NCBI GenBank assembly: GCA_947458575.1
Contig: CANHBE010000098.1
Span: forward strand, 1 to 8,915
From: Flavobacteriaceae bacterium
GTDB taxonomy: Bacteria > Bacteroidota > Bacteroidia > Flavobacteriales > Flavobacteriaceae
DNA length: 8,915 nt
Direction: 5' to 3'
Shown here: in pieces, positions 1 through 5,911 of the stretch
How the letters are laid out: the number at the start of each line of letters is the position of its first letter
Position numbering within the stretch: the first letter of the stretch is position 1
Position numbers and translations under genes: made by a program
The notes under the pieces: model-generated
Database searches by the model: none
Seen by the model: only the letters and a program-made list of their open reading frames with translations
What the model was told of the DNA's origin: nothing

Positions 1-19
1 ATATTGCGGTTTAATTTGA

Positions 20-38
20 GTACACGAAACGGTACACG
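20..38. repeat. Short direct repeat GTACACG x2 beside the tRNA fragment
   Basis: The heptamer GTACACG occurs at 20-26 and again at 32-38, a spacing of 12 bp. It lies about 50 bp left of the tRNA 3'-half, on the side where an integrated element would be. Tyrosine integrases bind short direct repeats (arm-type sites) in that position, so this is a candidate arm site. That is inference: two copies of a 7-mer can also arise by chance, and the window cuts the region on the left. Confidence 0.3.
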
Positions 39-89
39 ATTTTCTACATATCAATAAAATAAAGGGGTTGAATGGCATAAAATATGAAA

Positions 90-131
90 TTCATAACCCT
101 GAGGTCACGGGTTCAACTCCCGTCCTCGCTA
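90..131 (+). pseudogene. 3' half of a CAT-anticodon tRNA (Met-type); probable att site of an integrated element
   Basis: From 90 the sequence reads as a perfect tRNA 3' half: anticodon loop TTCATAA (90-96, anticodon CAT), 3' anticodon-stem strand CCCTG (97-101), five-base variable loop (102-106), T arm ACGGG/TTCAACT/CCCGT (107-123), 3' acceptor strand CCTCGCT (124-130) and discriminator A131. CCA is not encoded. No 5' half is present: there is no D arm, no AGCGAGG acceptor strand, and the bases before 90 cannot form the anticodon stem. Identity that starts in the anticodon loop and runs to the 3' end is typical of the displaced copy left when a tyrosine-integrase element inserts into a tRNA gene. 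The element would be to the left and native chromosome to the right. CAT could be elongator or initiator Met, or Ile with a modified C. The fragment itself is not functional. Confidence 0.8.
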
Positions 132-135
132 CATA

Positions 136-166
136 AATCTTCACAGAAATGTGAGGATTTTTTTTT
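136..166 (+). terminator. Rho-independent terminator after the tRNA fragment
   Basis: A 10-bp stem, AATCTTCACA (136-145) with TGTGAGGATT (150-159), has one G-T pair and a GAAA tetraloop (146-149). It is followed by an unbroken T run to 166. It sits five bases after the discriminator base, as expected for the terminator of the original tRNA gene. This supports the view that DNA to the right of the fragment is native flank. Confidence 0.8.
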
Positions 167-447
167 GCAGTAAACTCACTATAACTATTGAATATCAATA
201 TATTACAGAAATTAAAAAACGTAATGTGTCTGGTTTATTTTTCAAACATACAACAAAATTAAATCTGAACAACTGTTGCCAAAAAACGCAAAAAAACACT
301 CATTTTGAGACTTTTTCTGCCACTTTTGTGACACTAATTTGACACACTTTTCAGGTTTTATAGTACTTACAAGCGGAAAGTTGTGACACATTTTTTAAAA
401 TGATGTGATTCTTAAACCATTTGATACTCACTAAGGATCCAAAAGTC
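167..447. other. Non-coding A+T-rich stretch with GTGACAC-type repeats
   Basis: No credible gene is seen between the tRNA-type terminator and the hisS terminator. The possible short frames start without a plausible signal and encode low-complexity peptides rich in N, K, T and F. The only structure noticed is a set of related short direct repeats: TTGTGACAC at 326-334, TTTGACACAC at 338-347 and TTGTGACACA at 381-390. They resemble recombinase arm-type or other protein-binding repeats next to tRNA-targeted att sites, but no function can be assigned from sequence alone. Confidence 0.55.
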
Positions 448-448
448 A

Positions 449-481
449 AAAAAAAGCTTCTCAAATCGAGAAGCTTTTTTT
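449..481. terminator. Bidirectional hairpin terminator downstream of hisS
   Basis: A perfect 14-bp inverted repeat (449-462 with 468-481, core AAGCTTCTC/GAGAAGCTT) closes on the five-base loop AAATC. A tract lies on the left and T tract on the right, so it gives a GC-containing stem followed by a U run in either direction. It ends four bases from the hisS stop codon and is the obvious hisS terminator. It also insulates hisS from transcription coming from the tRNA-fragment side. Confidence 0.9.
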
Positions 482-484
482 ATT

Positions 485-1912
485 TTAGGAAAGTAATACT
501 GCTTTCAAAGAATCAAAATCATAAAGTCGCTGTTCTCCTGTTTGCAAATCTTTCAAACTGAATTTGTTTTGAGCAATTTCAGATTCACCACAAATAACTA
601 CAAAAGGTATATTCCGCTTGTCAGCATAAGTAAACTGCTTCCCTACTTTCAAAGCGTCGGGATAAAGTTCGACCTTCACGCCGAAAGACCTAAGATTTTG
701 AATCGCTTGCATGGCATATTGTGCTTCACGATTACCATAGTTTATAAAAAGAGCTTGGGTCGAAGTTAATATCGTCTTAGGAAATAAATCTAATTCCTCT
801 AAAACCAGATAAATCCGATCCAATCCAAAAGATATACCGACACCACTCATATTGTTCAACCCAAAAATACCGGTCAAATCATCATACCTTCCTCCTCCTC
901 CAATTGAACCCATTGCAACTTCTTTCGGAGCAGCAACTTCAAAAATAGATCCTGTGTAATAATTCAAACCTCGAGCAAGCGTAACATCTAAATCTAAAAC
1001 CGATGACTTCAATCCCAATTGCGCTAATTGATCACAAACAAATTGCAACTCGTCTATTCCTTTCATTCCCTCTGAAGATGACGCAAGCATGGCTTTGAGC
1101 TGCTCTAATTTGTCACTCACCGAACCTGAAAACCGGAATAATGGCTGCACTTTCTCGATGGCATCTGCTGAAATTCCTTTATCGAGCATTTCTTTCTTGA
1201 CGCCTTCTTCTCCGATTTTGTCCAACTTATCCAACGCAACTGTAAAATCAATTAACTTATCTTGGGCTCCTATTACCGCAGCAAGCCCCGACAGTACTTT
1301 TCGATTGTTTATTTTCAAGTGCACTCCGGACAATTGTAAGTCAGCAAAAACCGCATCATATAATTGTAACAATTCAACTTCCTGCCACAAGGACGATGAA
1401 CCAACTACATCAGCATCACATTGATAGAACTCCCTAAACCTTCCCTTCTGAGGATTATCAGCGCGCCAAACTGGCTGAATCTGATATCGCTTAAACGGAA
1501 ATTCAAGTTCATTTTGATGCTGCACAACATAACGCGCAAAGGGAACAGTCAAATCATAACGCAATGCCTTTTCAGAAATCTTTGCCGTAAATTGATTTAA
1601 TTGTATTCTCTCCTGTTGCGATAATCGATCAGCCGGCGTATCCAGCAATATTTCCATATCCCTCGGCAGGTCAATTTTGCTCTTACTGTAAAAGAAATTA
1701 CCTGAATTCAAGATTTTAAAAATCAGTCGATCTCCCTCTTCTCCGTACTTGCCCATCAAAGTATCTGAATTTTCGAAAGAAGGCGTCTCTATGGGTTGAA
1801 ATCCGTACTTTTCAAAATTACGCTTGATGATGGAAAAAATATAATTTCTCTTAGATACCTCGATTGGTGAAAAATCTCTGGTCCCTTTCGGGATACTTGG
1901 TTTTTGCGCCAT
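485..1912 (-). CDS. hisS: Histidine--tRNA ligase (HisRS)
   Basis: A 475-residue class II aminoacyl-tRNA synthetase that activates histidine with ATP and charges tRNA-His in the cytoplasm. The catalytic core spans about residues 8-375. It contains the histidine/ATP-site stretch LRYDLTVPFARY (117-128), motif 2 around VWRADNP...RFREFYQCD (148-167), the HisRS signature RGLNYYTG (314-321), the glycine-rich GGGGRYDD (338-345) and motif 3 GVGISFGLDRIYLVLE (357-372). The C-terminal anticodon-binding domain covers about 386-470. The form LRYDLTVP, rather than the LRPEGT of E. coli-type enzymes, places it with the eukaryote-like HisRS group, which as I recall is usual in Bacteroidota. Residues about 74-108, between the KILNSG motif and LRYDLTVP, form a lineage-type insertion. 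The ATG at 1912 gives the family's usual N-terminus (IPKGTRDFSP). The gene diverges from the permease across 177 bp and ends at the 449-481 terminator. No T-box leader is seen. Confidence 0.97.
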   Translation of the reverse strand: MAQKPSIPKGTRDFSPIEVSKRNYIFSIIKRNFEKYGFQPIETPSFENSDTLMGKYGEEGDRLIFKILNSGNFFYSKSKIDLPRDMEILLDTPADRLSQQERIQLNQFTAKISEKALRYDLTVPFARYVVQHQNELEFPFKRYQIQPVWRADNPQKGRFREFYQCDADVVGSSSLWQEVELLQLYDAVFADLQLSGVHLKINNRKVLSGLAAVIGAQDKLIDFTVALDKLDKIGEEGVKKEMLDKGISADAIEKVQPLFRFSGSVSDKLEQLKAMLASSSEGMKGIDELQFVCDQLAQLGLKSSVLDLDVTLARGLNYYTGSIFEVAAPKEVAMGSIGGGGRYDDLTGIFGLNNMSGVGISFGLDRIYLVLEELDLFPKTILTSTQALFINYGNREAQYAMQAIQNLRSFGVKVELYPDALKVGKQFTYADKRNIPFVVICGESEIAQNKFSLKDLQTGEQRLYDFDSLKAVLLS

Positions 1913-1973
1913 TTATTAGACTTTTGAATAGATTTATTTTTGAATTGTTTGATAGCTACATCTATGATTGCCG

Positions 1974-1997
1974 AACCGAAAACTGACAACCGAAAAC
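1974..1997. repeat. Tandem direct repeat of AACCGAAAAC
   Basis: The 10-mer AACCGAAAAC occurs perfectly at 1974-1983 and 1988-1997, separated by TGAC, which gives a 14-bp period. It lies in the hisS/permease intergenic gap, upstream of both genes. It may be a paired regulator site or a remnant of simple tandem-repeat DNA of the kind scattered in flavobacterial intergenic regions. The sequence does not decide between these. Confidence 0.5.
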
Positions 1998-2066
1998 GAA
2001 TGCGCTGCAAATATCTACCTTTTATAATAAATAATTTGCGTCAAATGAAACTTGTAACAAAAATTG

Positions 2067-2074
2067 TAATTTCG
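2067..2074 (+). promoter_or_regulatory. Weak candidate -7 element for the ABC permease gene
   Basis: TAATTTCG differs from the Bacteroidetes -7 consensus TAnnTTTG at one position and ends 15 bp before the permease ATG, which would give a short leader. No TTTG or TTG lies at the preferred spacing upstream, so this call is weak. Confidence 0.25.
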
Positions 2075-2089
2075 TGACAAACTCGCACC

Positions 2090-3331
2090 ATGCTTAAACT
2101 ACTTAAAGAGAACGTTAGAATTGCTTTGGGTTCGATTAGAACTCAACTACTCAGGACTATTTTAACGGTTCTTATTATCGCAATCGGAATCACTGCTTTG
2201 GTTTGTATCCTCACGGTTGTGGCTGCCTTAGAGAATACACTTTCTTCCGATTTTGCTTCTATGGGTTCCAATACATTCAACATCAATCAATACGAATTTT
2301 CTAACATCAGACGACGAGGCGGCGAGCGAGAAGTAATCAATCCGATTATCTCTTACCCGGAAGCGGTTGCTTTCAAGGAAAAATTTCATTACCCTTTCAC
2401 CCAAACTTCACTATCATTCAATGCGGTTTCCAATGCAGAAGTAAAATATGAGAACAAAAAAACAGATCCGCAGATTAGCGTGGTTGGTATCGACGAACAT
2501 TTTGTTGTTAACTCAGGACTGGAAATTACCAAAGGTCGAAACTTCACCGGATTCGATGTCTCTAACAACACCTACGCCTGTATTCTCGGTTCTGATTTTG
2601 AAAAAGGCCTTTTAAAAGACACGAATCCGATTGACAAAGTTATCTCTATACGCGGCGCCAAATTTAGGGTGATTGGCGTTCTGAAAGAAAAAGGCTCCAC
2701 CTTCGGAAACAGTCAAGACTTGAGAGTTTTAATGCCCATTCAAATTGCGAGATCGCTTTTCAACAAACCTAATATAGATTACAGCATCAGCGTTATGGTC
2801 ACCAAAAAAGAACTACTCGATCCAGCGATAGACCACGCTACGGGTACCATGAGAAGAATACGAAAGTTGAGTCCGGTACAAGAGTCCAATTTTGGCATTT
2901 CTCGCAGTGATGATCTCATTAATAGAATTTTAAGTATAACGCAATATTTAGGCATTTCAGCATGGGTAATTGGCATCATCACCATCTTCGGCTCCTCTAT
3001 TGCATTGATGAATATCATGCTGGTTTCTGTAACGGAAAGAACCAGAGAAATAGGAGTCAGAAAAGCATTAGGCGCCAAACGCAGCACCATCGCAACCCAG
3101 TTCTTTATAGAAACTCTTGTTATTGGTCAAATGGGCGGAATAGCCGGAATTATTATAGGTATTCTAGCCGGATTTGGAATCGCTTCACTGCTTGAATTTG
3201 ATTTTGTGACACCATGGGCTGCCATAATTTCTGCTTTCATCACGACTTTTGTAGTGGCAATAGTTTCAGGGTCTTATCCTGCCCTCAAAGCTTCAAAACT
3301 AGATCCTATTGAAGCGCTTCGTTACGAATAA
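2090..3331 (+). CDS. ABC transporter permease, FtsX/MacB type
   Basis: A 413-residue inner-membrane permease of the FtsX/MacB (type VII) ABC family, which couples cytoplasmic ATP hydrolysis to movements of a periplasmic domain instead of moving solutes through the membrane. Visible architecture: short cytoplasmic N-terminus, TM1 about 22-46, large MacB-like periplasmic domain about 47-280, then three TMs at about 289-311, 338-366 and 372-398. The cytoplasmic loop TERTREIGVRKALGAKR (315-331) is the family's most conserved segment, and the terminal LDPIEALRYE is also typical. One FtsX domain with four TMs suggests a homodimer with a separate LolD/MacB-type ATPase, but no ATPase gene is in the window. 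Substrate is unknown: antibiotic or peptide efflux, lipoprotein trafficking and signalling are all possible. No Shine-Dalgarno is seen, and the ATG at 2090 gives a normal N-terminus. Its last 26 bp overlap the end of prmC on the opposite strand. Confidence 0.93.
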   Translation: MLKLLKENVRIALGSIRTQLLRTILTVLIIAIGITALVCILTVVAALENTLSSDFASMGSNTFNINQYEFSNIRRRGGEREVINPIISYPEAVAFKEKFHYPFTQTSLSFNAVSNAEVKYENKKTDPQISVVGIDEHFVVNSGLEITKGRNFTGFDVSNNTYACILGSDFEKGLLKDTNPIDKVISIRGAKFRVIGVLKEKGSTFGNSQDLRVLMPIQIARSLFNKPNIDYSISVMVTKKELLDPAIDHATGTMRRIRKLSPVQESNFGISRSDDLINRILSITQYLGISAWVIGIITIFGSSIALMNIMLVSVTERTREIGVRKALGAKRSTIATQFFIETLVIGQMGGIAGIIIGILAGFGIASLLEFDFVTPWAAIISAFITTFVVAIVSGSYPALKASKLDPIEALRYE

Positions 3332-4187
3332 CAGGTCTCACTGAAGCACAGATCATGCGGAAATTTCCGTAAATATCTTTCTTTAATGTTACATTTTCAA
3401 AACCCATTTCTGTCAATAAAGAGACCGTTTCGGCGGCCATATATTGATTGATTTCAAAGAATAGCAATCCGTTATCGTTGAGATGAATTAAAGCTAAGGC
3501 AGCGATCTTCCGATAAAATAAAAGCGGATCATGATCATCGACAAAAAGGGCGAGATGTGGCTCATGGTCTAGCACATTTTTGCGAATTTCTTCTTTTTCC
3601 AAAAAACGAACATAAGGCGGATTAGAAACTATGCAGTCATAATTACTATCCAGATTTTCGGCAGTAAGTATATCTTTATGAATCATGTTTACCGAAACAC
3701 CATGCCTTGCAACATTGCGTTTGGCAATTTGAAGTGCTTCTTCAGAAACATCTATTGCAGTCACAGAAAGCTCGGGCATTTGATTGGCTAAGGTGACGGC
3801 AATGCAGCCACTACCTGTACCAATATCCAAAAGCTTAAGATTGCCGGTATTTCTTTCAATTAAAGTGCTTAGAATCCAGTCGACTAGCTCTTCGGTTTCC
3901 GGACGTGGAATCAAAACATTTGAATCAACCTCAAAATCGAGTCCGCTAAAGTTGCAGATTCCCATCAAATATTGAATTGGAACCTCCTTCAGAAGTTGCT
4001 CTAATAAAAAATCCCATTCGGCTTTTTGCTCATTAGTCAGCATTAGTTCGGGTTGTAAAACAAGATCGACTCGCTTTAACTTCAATTGATGCTCCAATAT
4101 CAAATAGAAAAAACTCTCTGACTCTAATCGATCGTAAACAGTTGCTAATGTCTCTAAAAATTTCAACCTATATTCTCGAATTTTCAT
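3306..4187 (-). CDS. prmC: Peptide chain release factor N5-glutamine methyltransferase
   Basis: A 293-residue SAM-dependent methyltransferase (PrmC/HemK) that methylates the glutamine of the GGQ motif in release factors RF1 and RF2, improving termination. An N-terminal helical domain (about 1-75) precedes a Rossmann methyltransferase domain. Seen in order: VPIQYLMG (69-76), LIPRPETEELV (92-102), SAM-binding motif I LDIGTGSGCIA (120-130), and the NPPY catalytic motif in SNPPYV (188-193), which binds the substrate glutamine. The open frame extends 24 codons further upstream, but the ATG at 4187 (MKIREYR) gives the family's usual N-terminus. A perfect -7 element at 4224-4231 would place the transcript start downstream of the longer start at 4259, ruling that one out. 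An intermediate ATG at 4202 remains possible. Transcribed divergently from ribD. The 3' end overlaps the permease gene and no terminator hairpin is visible. Confidence 0.95.
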   Translation of the reverse strand: MKIREYRLKFLETLATVYDRLESESFFYLILEHQLKLKRVDLVLQPELMLTNEQKAEWDFLLEQLLKEVPIQYLMGICNFSGLDFEVDSNVLIPRPETEELVDWILSTLIERNTGNLKLLDIGTGSGCIAVTLANQMPELSVTAIDVSEEALQIAKRNVARHGVSVNMIHKDILTAENLDSNYDCIVSNPPYVRFLEKEEIRKNVLDHEPHLALFVDDHDPLLFYRKIAALALIHLNDNGLLFFEINQYMAAETVSLLTEMGFENVTLKKDIYGNFRMICASVRPVIRNEALQ

Positions 4188-4223
4188 ATCTACTACTGGC
4201 ATTAATGGGTTGTTGCCGGCAAA

Positions 4224-4231
4224 CAAATATA
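4224..4231 (-). promoter_or_regulatory. prmC -7 promoter element (Bacteroidetes type)
   Basis: On the minus strand this reads TATATTTG, a perfect match to TAnnTTTG, with the prmC start codon 36 bp downstream. A GTTG (plus-strand 4257-4260) lies upstream at 25 bp, slightly more than the preferred spacing of about 19-23, so the -33 element is poor. Confidence 0.5.
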
Positions 4232-4269
4232 AGGAAAACGTCGTTGTCACGATTTTCAACCTAATGTCC

Positions 4270-4277
4270 TATTTTTG
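4270..4277 (+). promoter_or_regulatory. ribD -7 promoter element, abutting the start codon
   Basis: TATTTTTG is a perfect match to TAnnTTTG, with GTTG at 4243-4246 as a possible -33 element (spacer 23). It ends only four bases before the GTG taken as the ribD start, so transcription would begin at or next to the start codon and the message would be leaderless or nearly so. It would also exclude the longer in-frame starts at 4210 and 4264 if this is the main promoter. Confidence 0.5.
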
Positions 4278-4281
4278 CAAA

Positions 4282-5310
4282 GTGAATACTCATGAAAAAT
4301 ACATGCATCGATGCCTACAAATCGCTAGGAACGGTTTTCCCACTGCCATGCCAAATCCATCGGTAGGGGCTGTCATTGTTCATGACCATCGCATCATAGG
4401 TGAAGGCTACACCGCAGCTTATGGCGGGGCTCACGCAGAAGTAAACGCCATAAATGCTGTAAAAGACAAGACACTGCTGAAGCATGCTACTTTATATGTA
4501 AGTCTGGAACCTTGCAGCCATCACGGAAAAACACCACCCTGCAGTGACTTGATAATACAAACCGGGATTCCAACGATCGTTATAGGATGCACTGATCCCA
4601 ATCCGTTGGTTTCAGGAAAAGGTATCATGAGACTCAAATCTGCAGGAAGAACAGTTATTTCGGGTATTTTAGAGAAAGACTGCCTCGCATCAAATCGCCG
4701 TTTTTTTACTTTTCACACAAAAAAAAGACCCTATATTATTCTGAAATGGGCGCAAAGTAAAGACGGTTTTCTAGCGCCGAATAAGTCGATTCGTGCAGAA
4801 ATGCAACACAATGAAAACAAACCGTATTGGATCTCCAATACGTACTCCCGTCAATTAACACACCGATGGAGAAGCGAGGAAATGTCGATTCTCATTGGCA
4901 CACAGACCGCTATCGATGACAATCCTAAACTTGACGTGAGAGATTGGTATGGACAAAATCCTACAAAAATTGTTTTAGACCAACACAATCGAATTCCAAA
5001 AGAAAATTATATCTTTGATAAGCGAGCAAATATTCTGCTGCTGTCAGGAGCGGATTTAGATTTTGAATCCAATATCGGAAATCAGATTGTTCGAATTTTA
5101 TATGAAAAAAACATAAGCTCTGTCATGATCGAAGGTGGCTATCGAACCTTAAAAACTTTTATCGACGAAGATTTGTGGGATGAAGCAAGAATTTTTGTCG
5201 GGCGGAATTTAATGGGTGATGGATTGCCTGCGCCGAATTTTAAAGGAAATCTCGTCTCAAGTAACGCGATCGGTACAGATGAACTATTAATATTTACAAA
5301 CCATGATTAA
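4282..5310 (+). CDS. ribD: Bifunctional riboflavin biosynthesis deaminase/reductase
   Basis: A 342-residue enzyme for two consecutive riboflavin steps: deamination of 2,5-diamino-6-ribosylamino-4(3H)-pyrimidinone 5'-phosphate, then NADPH-dependent reduction of the ribosyl side chain. The N-terminal deaminase domain (about 1-125) has PNPSVGA (24-30) and the zinc site HAE (51-53) plus PCSHHGKTPPC, in which Cys78 and Cys87 are ligands and Glu53 is the proton shuttle. The RibD_C reductase domain (about 149-338) has RPYIILKWAQSKDG, the GTQTAIDDNP segment and IEGG (283-286). The GTG at 4282 is chosen because VNTHEKYMHRC aligns with the short N-terminus of known RibD proteins and because a -7 element sits just upstream; an ATG at 4264 and a start at 4210 would add 6 and 24 residues. 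The last 8 bp overlap the HAD phosphatase gene, which suggests translational coupling. No FMN riboswitch is seen. Confidence 0.95.
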   Translation: MNTHEKYMHRCLQIARNGFPTAMPNPSVGAVIVHDHRIIGEGYTAAYGGAHAEVNAINAVKDKTLLKHATLYVSLEPCSHHGKTPPCSDLIIQTGIPTIVIGCTDPNPLVSGKGIMRLKSAGRTVISGILEKDCLASNRRFFTFHTKKRPYIILKWAQSKDGFLAPNKSIRAEMQHNENKPYWISNTYSRQLTHRWRSEEMSILIGTQTAIDDNPKLDVRDWYGQNPTKIVLDQHNRIPKENYIFDKRANILLLSGADLDFESNIGNQIVRILYEKNISSVMIEGGYRTLKTFIDEDLWDEARIFVGRNLMGDGLPAPNFKGNLVSSNAIGTDELLIFTNHD

Positions 5311-5905
5311 CACTATTATTTTCGACTTTGGTGATATCTTTATTAATTTACAAAAAGAGACGACCATCGAAGAATTCAAAAAATTAGGTCTTGACGGACC
5401 TAATGAAGAGTTATTAGTGATGAATGATATGTTCGAAAGAGGAAAAATATCAGAAGAACAATTTATTGATGGTTTTAAAAAGTACATCCCAAATGCCGAT
5501 GTTCATCAAATCAGAAAAGCTTGGAATTCTGTGATTGGAGAATTCCCGCTCTATCGCCTTGAGTTTCTTCAAATGTTGTCTACAAAATATCGTTTGTTCC
5601 TTTTAACCAATACTGATTCAATCCATATTAGCCGCTTCGAACATATGGTTGGTGTTTCGTTTTTCAGCGACTTTTATCAGTGTTTCGAGAAAGTCTACTA
5701 TTCCTTTGAAATGGGCATGCGAAAACCGGATATGGAAATATTCAATCACATTCTCAAAAAACACGACTTATCCCCAAAACGCACACTATTTGTTGACGAT
5801 AAAAAAGAAAATACAGATGCAGCAGCCCAACTCGGTATTCAAGTTTGGAACCTGAAAGTAGGCGAAGAAGATGTTGTTGACTTATTTGATAAACACTTGC
5901 TATAA
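5303..5905 (+). CDS. HAD superfamily (subfamily IA) phosphatase, possible riboflavin-pathway phosphatase
   Basis: A 200-residue cytoplasmic haloacid-dehalogenase-type hydrolase. Motif I is FDFGD (7-11) with nucleophile Asp8, motif II is LLTNTD (Thr102), the motif III lysine is in RKPD (Lys141) and motif IV is LFVDDKKEN (Asp165, Asp166), followed by TDAAAQLGIQVW. A helical cap lies at about 15-85. The residue two after the nucleophile is Gly, not the usual Asp, as in the YihX-type variant of the family, so this is probably subfamily-normal, not a defect. Its ATG lies inside the end of ribD (8-bp overlap). Because RibD's product must be dephosphorylated before lumazine synthase can use it, and HAD IA enzymes such as E. 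coli YigB do this, the gene is a good candidate for that step. This is inference from context. A general sugar-phosphate or nucleotide phosphatase is the alternative. Confidence 0.9.
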   Translation: MINTIIFDFGDIFINLQKETTIEEFKKLGLDGPNEELLVMNDMFERGKISEEQFIDGFKKYIPNADVHQIRKAWNSVIGEFPLYRLEFLQMLSTKYRLFLLTNTDSIHISRFEHMVGVSFFSDFYQCFEKVYYSFEMGMRKPDMEIFNHILKKHDLSPKRTLFVDDKKENTDAAAQLGIQVWNLKVGEEDVVDLFDKHLL

Positions 5906-5911
5906 AGCGAC

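Noticed and set aside
1..57. Plus-strand frame open from the window edge, ending at TAA 55-57 (could be the C-terminus of an integrase)
   Set aside because: Only 18 codons are visible, with no recognisable motif; the other two plus frames close within 16 bases, so an open frame of this size means little.
151..342. 63-codon plus-strand frame after the tRNA fragment
   Set aside because: It begins inside the terminator hairpin, has no promoter or recognisable product, and its composition reflects A+T-rich non-coding DNA.
1789..2010. 73-codon minus-strand frame overlapping the start of hisS
   Set aside because: Most of its 3' part lies in another frame of hisS, and the rest crosses the repeat-containing intergenic DNA; no homology recognised.
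1913..2089. T-box or other leader riboswitch ahead of hisS
   Set aside because: No T-box sequence or antiterminator/terminator pair is visible in the gap.
3311..3320. 10-bp palindrome GAAGCGCTTC at the end of the permease gene
   Set aside because: It lies in coding sequence, has no loop or T run, and a palindrome of this size is expected by chance in several kilobases.
4188..4259. 24-residue N-terminal extension of PrmC
   Set aside because: The extension is not family-like and starts upstream of the best -7 element, so it would not be in the transcript.
4188..4281. FMN riboswitch ahead of ribD
   Set aside because: The 94-bp divergent gap is filled by two promoter elements and contains none of the conserved RFN-element blocks; it is also too short for one plus a promoter.
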